NCBI GenBank assembly: GCA_041667115.1
Contig: JBAYFO010000022.1
Location: forward strand, 1-52,447
Direction of reading: 5' to 3'
Length of the DNA: 52,447 nucleotides
From: UBA1563 sp041667115
GTDB taxonomy: Bacteria; Bacteroidota; Ignavibacteria; Ignavibacteriales; Ignavibacteriaceae
The notes under the pieces are model-generated. The model made no database searches. It saw only the letters and a list, made by a program, of their open reading frames with translations, and had not been told where the DNA came from. This document shows positions 25,221 to 33,195 of this stretch, in pieces. The translations under genes were made by a program, and so were the position numbers. How positions within the stretch are numbered: position 1 is the first letter of the stretch; every line of letters begins with the position of its first letter.

Positions 25221-27347
25221 TCATTTTGCTTTTTTAATTTTACTTGCTGCTTTCTCAGAGTGTTTCATCAACCATTCCTGAATATTAAATTTCTTTTCAT
25301 GTTCTTCGGGTTGAATCAGTGTATATTCCATCGAAGCATTTAACCTTCTGGCTTTCGTATTATCTTTTAGATAAGGTAGCAGAATATTATTGATTAAAAC
25401 ATTTTTAAGTTTTGCATCTTCAATTCCAAAGGTGGTTTCGACACGTCCGTCAAGATTCCTTTGCATTAAATCCGCACTGCTCAGAAAGACTTCTTCATTT
25501 CCGGTATTAAAGAAATAAAAAATCCTACTATGTTCTAAATATCTTCCGACAATACTTCTTACTGTAATATTTTCACTTAAACCGGGAACGCCCGGCTTTA
25601 AACAACAAATTCCACGAACAATCAGTTCAACTTTTACTCCGTTGTTGGATGCTTCGTAAAGTCCGGCGATACAAATCGGATCTACAATAGCATTTAACTT
25701 CAAAATTATTTTTCCCTCACCGCCGTTTTTAACATTTTCAATTTCGCGGAAAACTAATCTGAGAAAAGTATTTCGCAGATTTAAAGGAGCGACGATAAGT
25801 TTGTTGAATTCCGTCTGTTTGGAATACCCGGTTAAAAAGTTGAAAACATCAGAAACATCTGAACAGAGTTCTTCATTTGTGGTGAAAAGTCCAAGGTCGG
25901 TATAAATTTTTGCGGTAGTAGCATTATAGTTTCCTGTTGCCAGATGAACATAGCGTTTGAGTCCTTCGAATTCTTTTCGCACCACTAGAGTCATTTTCGC
26001 ATGGGTTTTTAATCCGACCAAACCATAAACTACATGAGCGCCAACTTTTTCCAATTCTCTAGCCCAAAAAATATTATTTTCTTCATCGAAGCGGGCTTTC
26101 AATTCAACAAGAACGGCAACCTGTTTGCCCCTTTCGGCGGCTTCAATTAAATATTTTACAATTGGAGAATTTGAACCGACGCGGTATAAAGTTTGCTTTA
26201 TCGCTAATACATCGGGGTCGTTAGCGGCTTGTTTAATAAATTCAATAACAGGTTTAAAAGATTCATACGGATGTTGCAGAAGGATATCTTTTTGCCGGAT
26301 AAGAGAAAAAATATCTTCATCTTCCTCAAACCATTTTGGTGTTACGGGATAAAAAGATCTTTCCTTTAATTGATGAAGAGGAAGATCGTATAAAATCATT
26401 AAATCGCTTAACCCAAGAGGACCGTCATACACGTGGAGATCGTTTTCATGGATCTGTAGATTATCCAGAAGGGTTTCAATCATGTAGTCGGGCATGTCTT
26501 TTTCAACTTCAATACGAACGACATTTCCGAATTTCCGCTGCCTGATATTTTCTTCGATCACACGAAGTAAGTCATCAGCTTCATCTTCTTGAATTTCAAT
26601 ATCTGTGTCGCGCGTGATTCTAAACTTATGCGCTTCTAAAATTTCCATTTTCGGAAAGAGAAGGTGAAGGTTGGCTTTTATCAAATCTCCGACCCAAATA
26701 TATTTAGCCGTAAATCCCTCTCCATCGGCTTTCTTTTTGAGCGGATCAAGAATGTTATCCACCCGCAATAAACGGGGCAGAACGTTCGGGACTTTTACTC
26801 GGGCAAAATGTTTATCACCTTTCGGATTTTTTAAAACGACGGCTAAACTTAAACTTAAATTAGAAATATATGGGAAGGGTCTTCCGGGGTCGAAAGCCAA
26901 TGGTGTTAATACCGGAAAAACTTCTTTTTTGAAATAGGCATTTAATAAATTGTTCTCTTCACTAGTCAGTTCGTTAAGATTGTAAATGAAAACTTTATTC
27001 TCTTTTAATCCCTGGATGATTTCATTTTTCCAGAGCTCAACAAGCGATTCCAACATTGGTTTCAGAGTAGCTTCAATTTTCTGCACTTGCTCTCTTGGAG
27101 TTAACCCATCAATGGTTGGTTCGGCAACGTTGGCTGCTATTTGCTCTTTCAAACCGGAAACGCGGATCATATAAAATTCATCCAGGTTGGAAAAGAAAAT
27201 GGAAATGAACTTAATGCGATCCAGCAACGGAATATCTGGATTTAACGCTTCATCATAAACGCGACGGTTAAATTCAATCCAGCTAAGATCGCGGTTAAAA
27301 AAATTCTCCGGTTGGGTATATTTTTTTAGTAAATCTTTCCAGGGCAT
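25221..27347 (-). CDS. ppk1: Polyphosphate kinase 1
   Basis: A 708-aa enzyme that makes inorganic polyphosphate from ATP. The four PPK1 domains are in order: N-terminal NFFNRDLSWIEFNRRVYDEA, the head domain, and two phospholipase-D-like domains with AVLVELKARFDEENNIFWAR, VHLATGNYNATTAKIYTDLG (with the catalytic-site His), VELIVRGICCLKPGV and YLEHSRIFYFFNTG. The length is typical. It lies 3 bases after nfnB and 25 before mrp in the same operon. Confidence 0.97.
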   Translation of the reverse strand: MPWKDLLKKYTQPENFFNRDLSWIEFNRRVYDEALNPDIPLLDRIKFISIFFSNLDEFYMIRVSGLKEQIAANVAEPTIDGLTPREQVQKIEATLKPMLESLVELWKNEIIQGLKENKVFIYNLNELTSEENNLLNAYFKKEVFPVLTPLAFDPGRPFPYISNLSLSLAVVLKNPKGDKHFARVKVPNVLPRLLRVDNILDPLKKKADGEGFTAKYIWVGDLIKANLHLLFPKMEILEAHKFRITRDTDIEIQEDEADDLLRVIEENIRQRKFGNVVRIEVEKDMPDYMIETLLDNLQIHENDLHVYDGPLGLSDLMILYDLPLHQLKERSFYPVTPKWFEEDEDIFSLIRQKDILLQHPYESFKPVIEFIKQAANDPDVLAIKQTLYRVGSNSPIVKYLIEAAERGKQVAVLVELKARFDEENNIFWARELEKVGAHVVYGLVGLKTHAKMTLVVRKEFEGLKRYVHLATGNYNATTAKIYTDLGLFTTNEELCSDVSDVFNFLTGYSKQTEFNKLIVAPLNLRNTFLRLVFREIENVKNGGEGKIILKLNAIVDPICIAGLYEASNNGVKVELIVRGICCLKPGVPGLSENITVRSIVGRYLEHSRIFYFFNTGNEEVFLSSADLMQRNLDGRVETTFGIEDAKLKNVLINNILLPYLKDNTKARRLNASMEYTLIQPEEHEKKFNIQEWLMKHSEKAASKIKKAK

Positions 27348-27350
27348 TGT

Positions 27351-28778
27351 TTACCATATTTCTGTGTTGGTTAAAAAGATATCGATTGCTTTTGCAGCGG
27401 TTCTCCCGGCACCCATTGCGAGAATGACCGTTGCTCCGCCTGAAACAATATCTCCACCGGCAAAAACACCTTTCTTTGAAGTTTTCATTGATTCTTCGTT
27501 TACAATAATATTACCCCATTTGTTGTAAGATAAATCGGGTGTGGTTTTTTGAATGATCGGGTTTGAACCGTTGCCGATTGCAACAACCGCCATATCTAAA
27601 TCGGTAATATATTCTGAATTAGGAATTGGAACAGGTCTTCTTCTGCCCGAAGCATCGGGTTCGCCGAGTTCCATTTTTTGTAATTTCACACCATGAAGCC
27701 ATCCGTTTTCGTCTCCAAGAAATGCTAAAGGATTTGTAAGAAATATAAACTCAATTCCTTCCTGTTTTGCGTGATGAACTTCTTCAAGACGCGCGGGCAT
27801 TTCTTTTTCGGAACGACGGTACATAATGTAGGCATTTTTTGCACCGAGACGTTTAGCCGTGCGAACGGCATCCATTGCGGTGTTTCCTCCGCCAAAGACC
27901 GCTACGTTTTTATCCTTACAATCAAAAACCGGAGTGTCATATTCGGGAAACTTGTATGCTTTCATCAAATTTACACGTGTAAGAAATTCATTAGCTGAAT
28001 AAACACCGTTATAATTTTCTCCCGGAATGTTCATAAAGTAGGGAAGACCCGCACCGACGGCAATAAAAACTGCACTGTACCCGTTTTCAAAAAGTTCGTC
28101 GATGGTATCGGTAAACCCGATCACTGCATTTGTTTGAAATTCAACCCCGAGAGTTTTTAATGCATCAACTTCGGCTTTTACAATACTCTTTGGTAAACGG
28201 AATTCAGGGATTCCATAAATTAAAACTCCACCGACTTCGTGAAGCGCTTCAAAAACGGTTACATCATGGCCAAGCTGAATCAAATCACCTGCACAGCTAA
28301 GCCCCGCCGGACCGCTGCCGATAACTGCAACTTTCTTTCCGGTTTTTGGTTTAACTTTCGGGGTTCTGATTCCAACATGTTCACGTTCATAATCAGAGAC
28401 GAATCTTTCTAATCTTCCGATCGCAACAGGGTCGTGCTTAACACCTACAACGCATTTTGCTTCGCATTGTTCTTCCTGTGGACAAACTCTTCCGCAAACA
28501 GCCGGTAGCGCGTTATCTTCTTTTATTTTTGCGGCTGCACCAAGGAAATCTCCTTCGCCGACAAGTTTAATAAAATCTCTAATTTGTACACCTACTGGAC
28601 AACCGTCAATGCAAACCGGTTTTGGGCATTGTAAACAGCGGTTGGCTTCCATCCGGGCAAGTTCTTCTGTTAGTCCTAAGTTAACTTCTAAAAAATTTTT
28701 GTTTCGTTCTAATGGTGCTTGTTCCGGCATCGGCTGACGCGGAATATTCATTCTTTCTTTTTTTGACAGTGGGGGCAT
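27351..28778 (-). CDS. nfnB: NADPH-binding subunit of ferredoxin:NADP oxidoreductase (NfnB), GltD-like
   Basis: A 475-aa flavoprotein with two N-terminal cysteine clusters for [4Fe-4S] (CLQCPKPVCIDGCPVG and CGRVCPQEEQCEAKC), an FAD Rossmann motif (VIGSGPAGLSCAGDL) and a second NADPH-type motif (VFGGGNTAMDAVRTAK). It is GltD-like, but no large glutamate synthase gene is here; instead the NfnA subunit precedes it by 12 bases. This pairing defines Nfn/SudAB complexes, which couple NADH and reduced ferredoxin to NADP by flavin-based bifurcation. An annotation as glutamate synthase small subunit would probably be misleading. Confidence 0.88.
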   Translation of the reverse strand: MPPLSKKERMNIPRQPMPEQAPLERNKNFLEVNLGLTEELARMEANRCLQCPKPVCIDGCPVGVQIRDFIKLVGEGDFLGAAAKIKEDNALPAVCGRVCPQEEQCEAKCVVGVKHDPVAIGRLERFVSDYEREHVGIRTPKVKPKTGKKVAVIGSGPAGLSCAGDLIQLGHDVTVFEALHEVGGVLIYGIPEFRLPKSIVKAEVDALKTLGVEFQTNAVIGFTDTIDELFENGYSAVFIAVGAGLPYFMNIPGENYNGVYSANEFLTRVNLMKAYKFPEYDTPVFDCKDKNVAVFGGGNTAMDAVRTAKRLGAKNAYIMYRRSEKEMPARLEEVHHAKQEGIEFIFLTNPLAFLGDENGWLHGVKLQKMELGEPDASGRRRPVPIPNSEYITDLDMAVVAIGNGSNPIIQKTTPDLSYNKWGNIIVNEESMKTSKKGVFAGGDIVSGGATVILAMGAGRTAAKAIDIFLTNTEIW

Positions 28779-28790
28779 AAAAAAATCTCG

Positions 28791-29663
28791 TTATTGGTGT
28801 AAGGGTTCGGTAGTAACAGCTTCAACAAAAGCTTTATCTAAATTACAAAGGTGGTTATCTAAAGCTTCTTTTTCACTTTTATTATATGTTCGGTTTCGCT
28901 TCGTTAGTAAATCAAAATCCACAAGATGAGCGTCAAATTCAGGTCCGTCAACACAAACGAAAACAGTTTTGTTGTCAACCGTTGCACGGCAGCCGCCGCA
29001 CATTCCGGTTCCGTCAACCATTACGGGATTTAGACTGACAACCGTTTTTATTCCGTAGGGTCTTGTTGTGTTGGCAACCGCACGCATCATCGGAATTGGA
29101 CCAATCGCAAGAACGAAATCAATTTTTCTTCCGCTATCAATCAATTCCTGTAATTTTTGTGTAACAAAGCCATGATACCCGTAACTGCCGTCGTCGGTCG
29201 TAATGTAAGCTTCGTCTGCAACCAGATTTATTTCTTTTTCTAGAAGAACTAAATCTTTATTACGGGCACCATTTATAACAATAGTATAGTTCCCGGCTTC
29301 TTTCAAAGCTACTGCGGTAGGAAAGGCGATTGCGGTTCCAACTCCTCCTCCGATACTTATTGCGGTTCCGAAGTTTTCTATGTGTGACGGTTTTCCAAGC
29401 GGACCGACCACATCTAAAAAAGAGTCGCCAGCTACATGGTTATTAATTTCTTTTGTTGTTTTTCCAATTCCTTGAACGATGATGGTGATCGTTCCTTCTT
29501 CTTTGTTTGAATCAGCTATGGTGAGAGGGATTCTTTCCCCCTTTTCGTCAATACGGACGATTACAAATTGTCCGGCTTTCCGCTTTGCGGCAATTTTTGG
29601 AGCTTCAATAACAAACCTTTTGATGTCGGCTGCAAGAAACTCAGCAGAAACTATTTTATTCAT
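28791..29663 (-). CDS. nfnA: FAD/NAD-binding [2Fe-2S] subunit NfnA (sulfide dehydrogenase-like)
   Basis: A 290-aa protein of the dihydroorotate dehydrogenase electron-transfer (PyrK-like) family. It has an FAD-binding barrel (RKAGQFVIVRIDEKGERIPL), a nucleotide-binding part (ISIGGGVGTAIAFPTA) and C-terminal cluster ligands in GTGMCGGCRATV and TVFVCVDGPEFDAHLVDF. The frame extends 22 codons upstream, but ATG 29663 gives the family-typical N-terminus MNKIVSAEFLA. It is the first gene of the nfnA-nfnB-ppk1-mrp-nfu-permease operon. Confidence 0.88.
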   Translation of the reverse strand: MNKIVSAEFLAADIKRFVIEAPKIAAKRKAGQFVIVRIDEKGERIPLTIADSNKEEGTITIIVQGIGKTTKEINNHVAGDSFLDVVGPLGKPSHIENFGTAISIGGGVGTAIAFPTAVALKEAGNYTIVINGARNKDLVLLEKEINLVADEAYITTDDGSYGYHGFVTQKLQELIDSGRKIDFVLAIGPIPMMRAVANTTRPYGIKTVVSLNPVMVDGTGMCGGCRATVDNKTVFVCVDGPEFDAHLVDFDLLTKRNRTYNKSEKEALDNHLCNLDKAFVEAVTTEPLHQ

Positions 29664-29815
29664 AAATGGGTATTTCAGTAAGTTTAAGAAAATCTTTATG
29701 TTTGCATATAAAAATAAGCAAAAATTCATTATAAATGATGGCAGTTTTTAGCCGCTTTTTCAATCGATATGATGAATCTTTCTAAAAATTATCGAAAAGA
29801 AATTGAAATAATTAA

Positions 29816-30517
29816 ATGATACGTATTCTTGGTCTTTTTTTGCTGTTGGTTGTGGCTGGGTTCGGACAGAACAGCGGAAAAAATATTTTCGAGCCAAAAT
29901 TGGAAAAAGGGAAATTAACGGTTACAGATGTTGCGGGGAAAATTATTTTTGAAAAATCTTTTACCGAACCGGTAGAATTTTTTGTTGATCTAAGCAACGG
30001 TCCTAACGCCGAGTATCTAATCAGGGACAAAATAAATGAAAAGGGGAAGCCGAAATATTACGCGTTTATCTATTGCATCACGGATAGTTTTTATTTAATT
30101 GATTCAGTTTATTCCGGGGTCTATGAGCCTGTTCCTTTTTATTCCGAAGAAATTGCAAGAACGTTGTTGCTTACCGGAAAACCGGAATTTGATTCTCTTT
30201 GCTCCGCTTTTGAGCAAGAGTATTTTTCAGCCGTTACCTGTCTGCAGTTAGAAGATGGCAAATTATTTAATGTTGATGATCTGGTGTATGATGTTTTTCT
30301 GCAGGAAAACGAACCCGTAATTTCTTTTATTGAAAGTTCATGGGGCGGTTCTTCAAAAGATTGTTCAGTTTCCGAAGAAATAAAATCAGCGGTTGCAACG
30401 GTGTACATAAATTATGTAAATGCCGGGGAAAAAGTTTTAGCCCGTCAATTCTTGAATGATTATTATCTTTGCCCCGACAAAGAAGCATTCAAAAACTTTC
30501 TCGATTCACAATTTTAA
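29816..30517 (+). CDS. Exported protein of unknown function
   Basis: A 233-aa protein with a clear signal peptide (MIRILGLFLLLVVAGFGQ) and no domain I recognise. The mature part contains beta-rich stretches (KLTVTDVAGKIIFEKSF, FYLIDSVYSGVYEPVPFYSE) and two cysteine-containing segments (FDSLCSAFEQEY, DYYLCPDKEAFK). It starts 153 bases from the divergent nfnA, and the Gfo/Idh/MocA gene follows 12 bases later, so it opens the long plus-strand run. A TATGTTTG box at 29697 resembles a Bacteroidota -7 element but lacks a -33 partner. Confidence 0.65.
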   Translation: MIRILGLFLLLVVAGFGQNSGKNIFEPKLEKGKLTVTDVAGKIIFEKSFTEPVEFFVDLSNGPNAEYLIRDKINEKGKPKYYAFIYCITDSFYLIDSVYSGVYEPVPFYSEEIARTLLLTGKPEFDSLCSAFEQEYFSAVTCLQLEDGKLFNVDDLVYDVFLQENEPVISFIESSWGGSSKDCSVSEEIKSAVATVYINYVNAGEKVLARQFLNDYYLCPDKEAFKNFLDSQF

Positions 30518-30529
30518 CAAAGGTGGAAA

Positions 30530-31531
30530 ATGGAAAAAATTAAAGTAGGAGTTATTGGTACCGGACACTTGGGCAAGCTTCACGCTAAAATGTTCTCGCA
30601 ACTACAAAATGCTGACCTTGTTGGTGTTTACGATGCTGATTTCTCAGCCGCGCAAGCCGTTGCAAAAGAAAATAATACAATTGCTTTTGAGCAGATGGAT
30701 GATCTGATAAACAAAGTTGAAGCGGTTTCTATTGCAGCAGTTACCAGTGCGCATTATCAATTAGCAAAAAAATGTCTGGAAAAGAAAATCCACGTGTTTG
30801 TAGAAAAACCGATTACCGCTACACTTGACGAAGCTGAAGAACTAGTTTTTCTTGCCCGCGAAAACAAAATGAATTTGCAAGTTGGACATATCGAGAGATT
30901 TAATCCTGCATTACTGGCATTGGAAAAATATAATCTAAATCCCCTTTTTGTTCAAAGTGATAGACTTGCGCAATTTAATCCGAGGGGAACAGATGTGGCG
31001 GTCGTTTTGGATTTAATGATCCATGATATTGATATAATTTTAAGCCTCGTAAAAAGTGAAGTTAAAAGCGTGCAGGCAAGCGGAGTTGCTGTTGTTTCAA
31101 ATAATATAGATATTGCCAACGCAAGAATTGAATTTGAAAACGGCGCCGTGGCTAATGTAACTGCAAGCAGAATTTCGCAGAAAAAAATGCGCAAGATGAG
31201 AATCTTCCAAAGAGAAGGATATCTTTCTCTTGATTTTATTACGGGCGTTTCGGAAGTCTATCGCCTTGTTCCTTCGGATCAAAAAGTTGAAGAAGCGCAT
31301 ATCAACTTTGGAGAGATTGGCGTAGGCGATAAAAAGAAATTTGTTATTTACGAACAGCCGGAACAAGTTGAAGTGAACGCGCTGAAATATGAATTGGATT
31401 TATTTCTTCAATCGGTAATTAAAAAAGAAAAACCGGTGGTCTCCGGTGAAGACGGTTGGCGTGCTTTAAAAGTTGCCGATTTGATCATAAAAAAAATTGA
31501 AGAATCTTTAATAAAATTAACACAAGAGTAG
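30530..31531 (+). CDS. Gfo/Idh/MocA-family NAD(P)-dependent oxidoreductase
   Basis: A 333-aa enzyme with an N-terminal Rossmann fold (KVGVIGTGHLGKLHAKMF), the EKPI motif (VFVEKPITATLDEAEELV) and the C-terminal substrate domain with GHIERFNPALLAL and LDLMIHDIDIILSL. Family members oxidise or reduce sugars and sugar nucleotides. Homologues with this GHLG/HDIDI pattern may act on UDP-GlcNAc in lipid A synthesis; that reading is an inference, supported only by the nearby LptD gene. Confidence 0.88.
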   Translation: MEKIKVGVIGTGHLGKLHAKMFSQLQNADLVGVYDADFSAAQAVAKENNTIAFEQMDDLINKVEAVSIAAVTSAHYQLAKKCLEKKIHVFVEKPITATLDEAEELVFLARENKMNLQVGHIERFNPALLALEKYNLNPLFVQSDRLAQFNPRGTDVAVVLDLMIHDIDIILSLVKSEVKSVQASGVAVVSNNIDIANARIEFENGAVANVTASRISQKKMRKMRIFQREGYLSLDFITGVSEVYRLVPSDQKVEEAHINFGEIGVGDKKKFVIYEQPEQVEVNALKYELDLFLQSVIKKEKPVVSGEDGWRALKVADLIIKKIEESLIKLTQE

Positions 31532-31541
31532 CGGTAAAGTT

Positions 31542-32150
31542 ATGAGAAAAGGTATTTTGCTCGTTATGTTGTTGACCTTTGTGTTTACTTCATGCAGTAT
31601 TTACAAGTCGATTGTGAATATTTCACGGTTGAAATTTAAACTTGGAATAGTAAACGATGTGCGGCTTGCAGATATCTCTCTAAATGGGAAAACAAAGTTG
31701 AAAGATTTTTCTCCGATGGATGCAATAAAATTAACCTCGGCGATTTCAAGAGGCGCTCTTCCAATATCATTCATTTTGAATATTGATGTTAAAAATCCAA
31801 ATGACGGAACCGGCGGATACGCAGCAACGAACGCTTCAATCGTTTCTCTTCCGTACCGGCTTTTTGTTGATGACAAAGAAATTTTGACCGGAAATATTTC
31901 TTCGCCCGTGACTATCCCGGGAACCGGCGAAGCAACTGCAATTCCTCTCTTGATAAATTTTGATTTAATAAAGAACATTAAAGATCACGGCTTTGAATCG
32001 ATAGTTAATCTCGCTCTTAATATTGCCGGAACCGGAAACGGAAATTCCCGGTTATCGATTTATACTAAACCAACGGTTAGCACAGTTCTTGGAAATATTT
32101 CGTATCCCGGTGAATTAAAAATAATTGACAAAGAATTCAGAGATAAGTAA
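31542..32150 (+). CDS. Lipoprotein with LEA/WHy-like domain
   Basis: A 202-aa precursor with signal MRKGILLVMLLTFVFTSC (lipobox Cys18). The body has the water-stress LEA-2 pattern: PISFILNIDVKNPNDGTGGY, YRLFVDDKEILTGNIS and a beta-rich ending. Such proteins are common single-domain lipoproteins in Bacteroidota and may bind hydrophobic ligands or stabilise envelope proteins. It lies 10 bases after the oxidoreductase gene and 31 before the ROK gene. Confidence 0.7.
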   Translation: MRKGILLVMLLTFVFTSCSIYKSIVNISRLKFKLGIVNDVRLADISLNGKTKLKDFSPMDAIKLTSAISRGALPISFILNIDVKNPNDGTGGYAATNASIVSLPYRLFVDDKEILTGNISSPVTIPGTGEATAIPLLINFDLIKNIKDHGFESIVNLALNIAGTGNGNSRLSIYTKPTVSTVLGNISYPGELKIIDKEFRDK

Positions 32151-32181
32151 TTAAAACGAAAAAAAACCAGTAGAGAATGAG

Positions 32182-33144
32182 ATGTCTAAATCTGAAAAAT
32201 ATGCAATTGGTATTGACCTGGGCGGTACGTATATCAAGTTTGGTATTGTTACGGAAAAAGGAAAAATTATCAGAAAATCTTTTGTTGACACAAAAGCGGA
32301 TGGTGGTCCCGGCACTGTAATTAAGCAGATGAAAAAAGGATTGAAAGAATTGCTTGATCCGGATAAAATTAAAATTGAAGGAATCGGAATCGGTTCACCG
32401 GGAATTGTTTCAAAGAAAAAAGGAACAGTTGAAAACCCGCCCAATCTTCCGGGCTGGGGGAAAGTACAGCTCGGGCATCTCATTCAAAAAGCATATAAAC
32501 TTCCAACGTTTGTGGAAAATGATGCGAATGCAGCGGCAATCGGTGAATTGATTTTTGGCGCCGGGAAAAGTCATAAATCTTTTGTTATGATAACGCTTGG
32601 CACCGGTGTTGGCGGGGGAATCATTCTAAACAAAAAATTATTCCGCGGAGATTTTGGTGCTGCCGGTGAAATTGGGCATATGACTATTGATATTAATGGT
32701 CCAAAATGCGGATGTGGTTCCTATGGCTGCATTGAAACATACGCAGGTAACGGATATTTAATTAACAACGTAAAGGAAGGTTTAACTACGCATCAAGATT
32801 CCAAAATCGTGGAATTAATTAGTGACGACTTTAATCTATTAACTCCCAAGGTGATTTGTACCGCAGCAGAGATGGGCGACCCCTTTGCCAATGAAGTAAT
32901 AAAAAATCTTGGGAAAAATGTCGGCTTCGCGCTTGCATCAGTTTCCAATTTGCTTGATGTGAGCACGTATATTATTGGTGGCGGCGTTGCAGGATTCGGT
33001 AAATTACTTTTGGATACTATTGAAATTTCTTTGAAGCAGAGAGTTCTTAAATCGCTAGTCCCGCGGTGCAAAGTGCTTCCGGCAAAATTAAAAAATGAAG
33101 CCGGCATTAAAGGGGCATCATCACTTGTTTTTTATTCAATATAA
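32182..33144 (+). CDS. ROK-family sugar kinase (glucokinase-like)
   Basis: A 320-aa ROK protein with ATP-binding GIDLGGTYIKFGIV, sugar/catalytic VENDANAAAIGE, the phosphate loop MITLGTGVGGGIIL, and the zinc knuckle GHMTIDINGPKCGCGSYGCI with the CxCGxxGCxE pattern. No DNA-binding domain precedes it, so it is a kinase and not a repressor. Glucokinase is likely, though N-acetylhexosamine kinases share these motifs. The GH13 and GH18 genes downstream could supply substrates. Confidence 0.9.
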   Translation: MSKSEKYAIGIDLGGTYIKFGIVTEKGKIIRKSFVDTKADGGPGTVIKQMKKGLKELLDPDKIKIEGIGIGSPGIVSKKKGTVENPPNLPGWGKVQLGHLIQKAYKLPTFVENDANAAAIGELIFGAGKSHKSFVMITLGTGVGGGIILNKKLFRGDFGAAGEIGHMTIDINGPKCGCGSYGCIETYAGNGYLINNVKEGLTTHQDSKIVELISDDFNLLTPKVICTAAEMGDPFANEVIKNLGKNVGFALASVSNLLDVSTYIIGGGVAGFGKLLLDTIEISLKQRVLKSLVPRCKVLPAKLKNEAGIKGASSLVFYSI

Positions 33145-33195
33145 CTTTTAGATTGAAAGTACAAAAAAAATGATTTGTCAAAAAGTATTCATCCG

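Noticed and set aside
27351..28778. Glutamate synthase small subunit
   Set aside because: No large subunit gene is present; the adjacent NfnA-type subunit identifies the pair as NfnAB.
29664..29729. 22-codon N-terminal extension of nfnA
   Set aside because: The added residues are hydrophobic and unlike the family; ATG 29663 gives the expected N-terminus.
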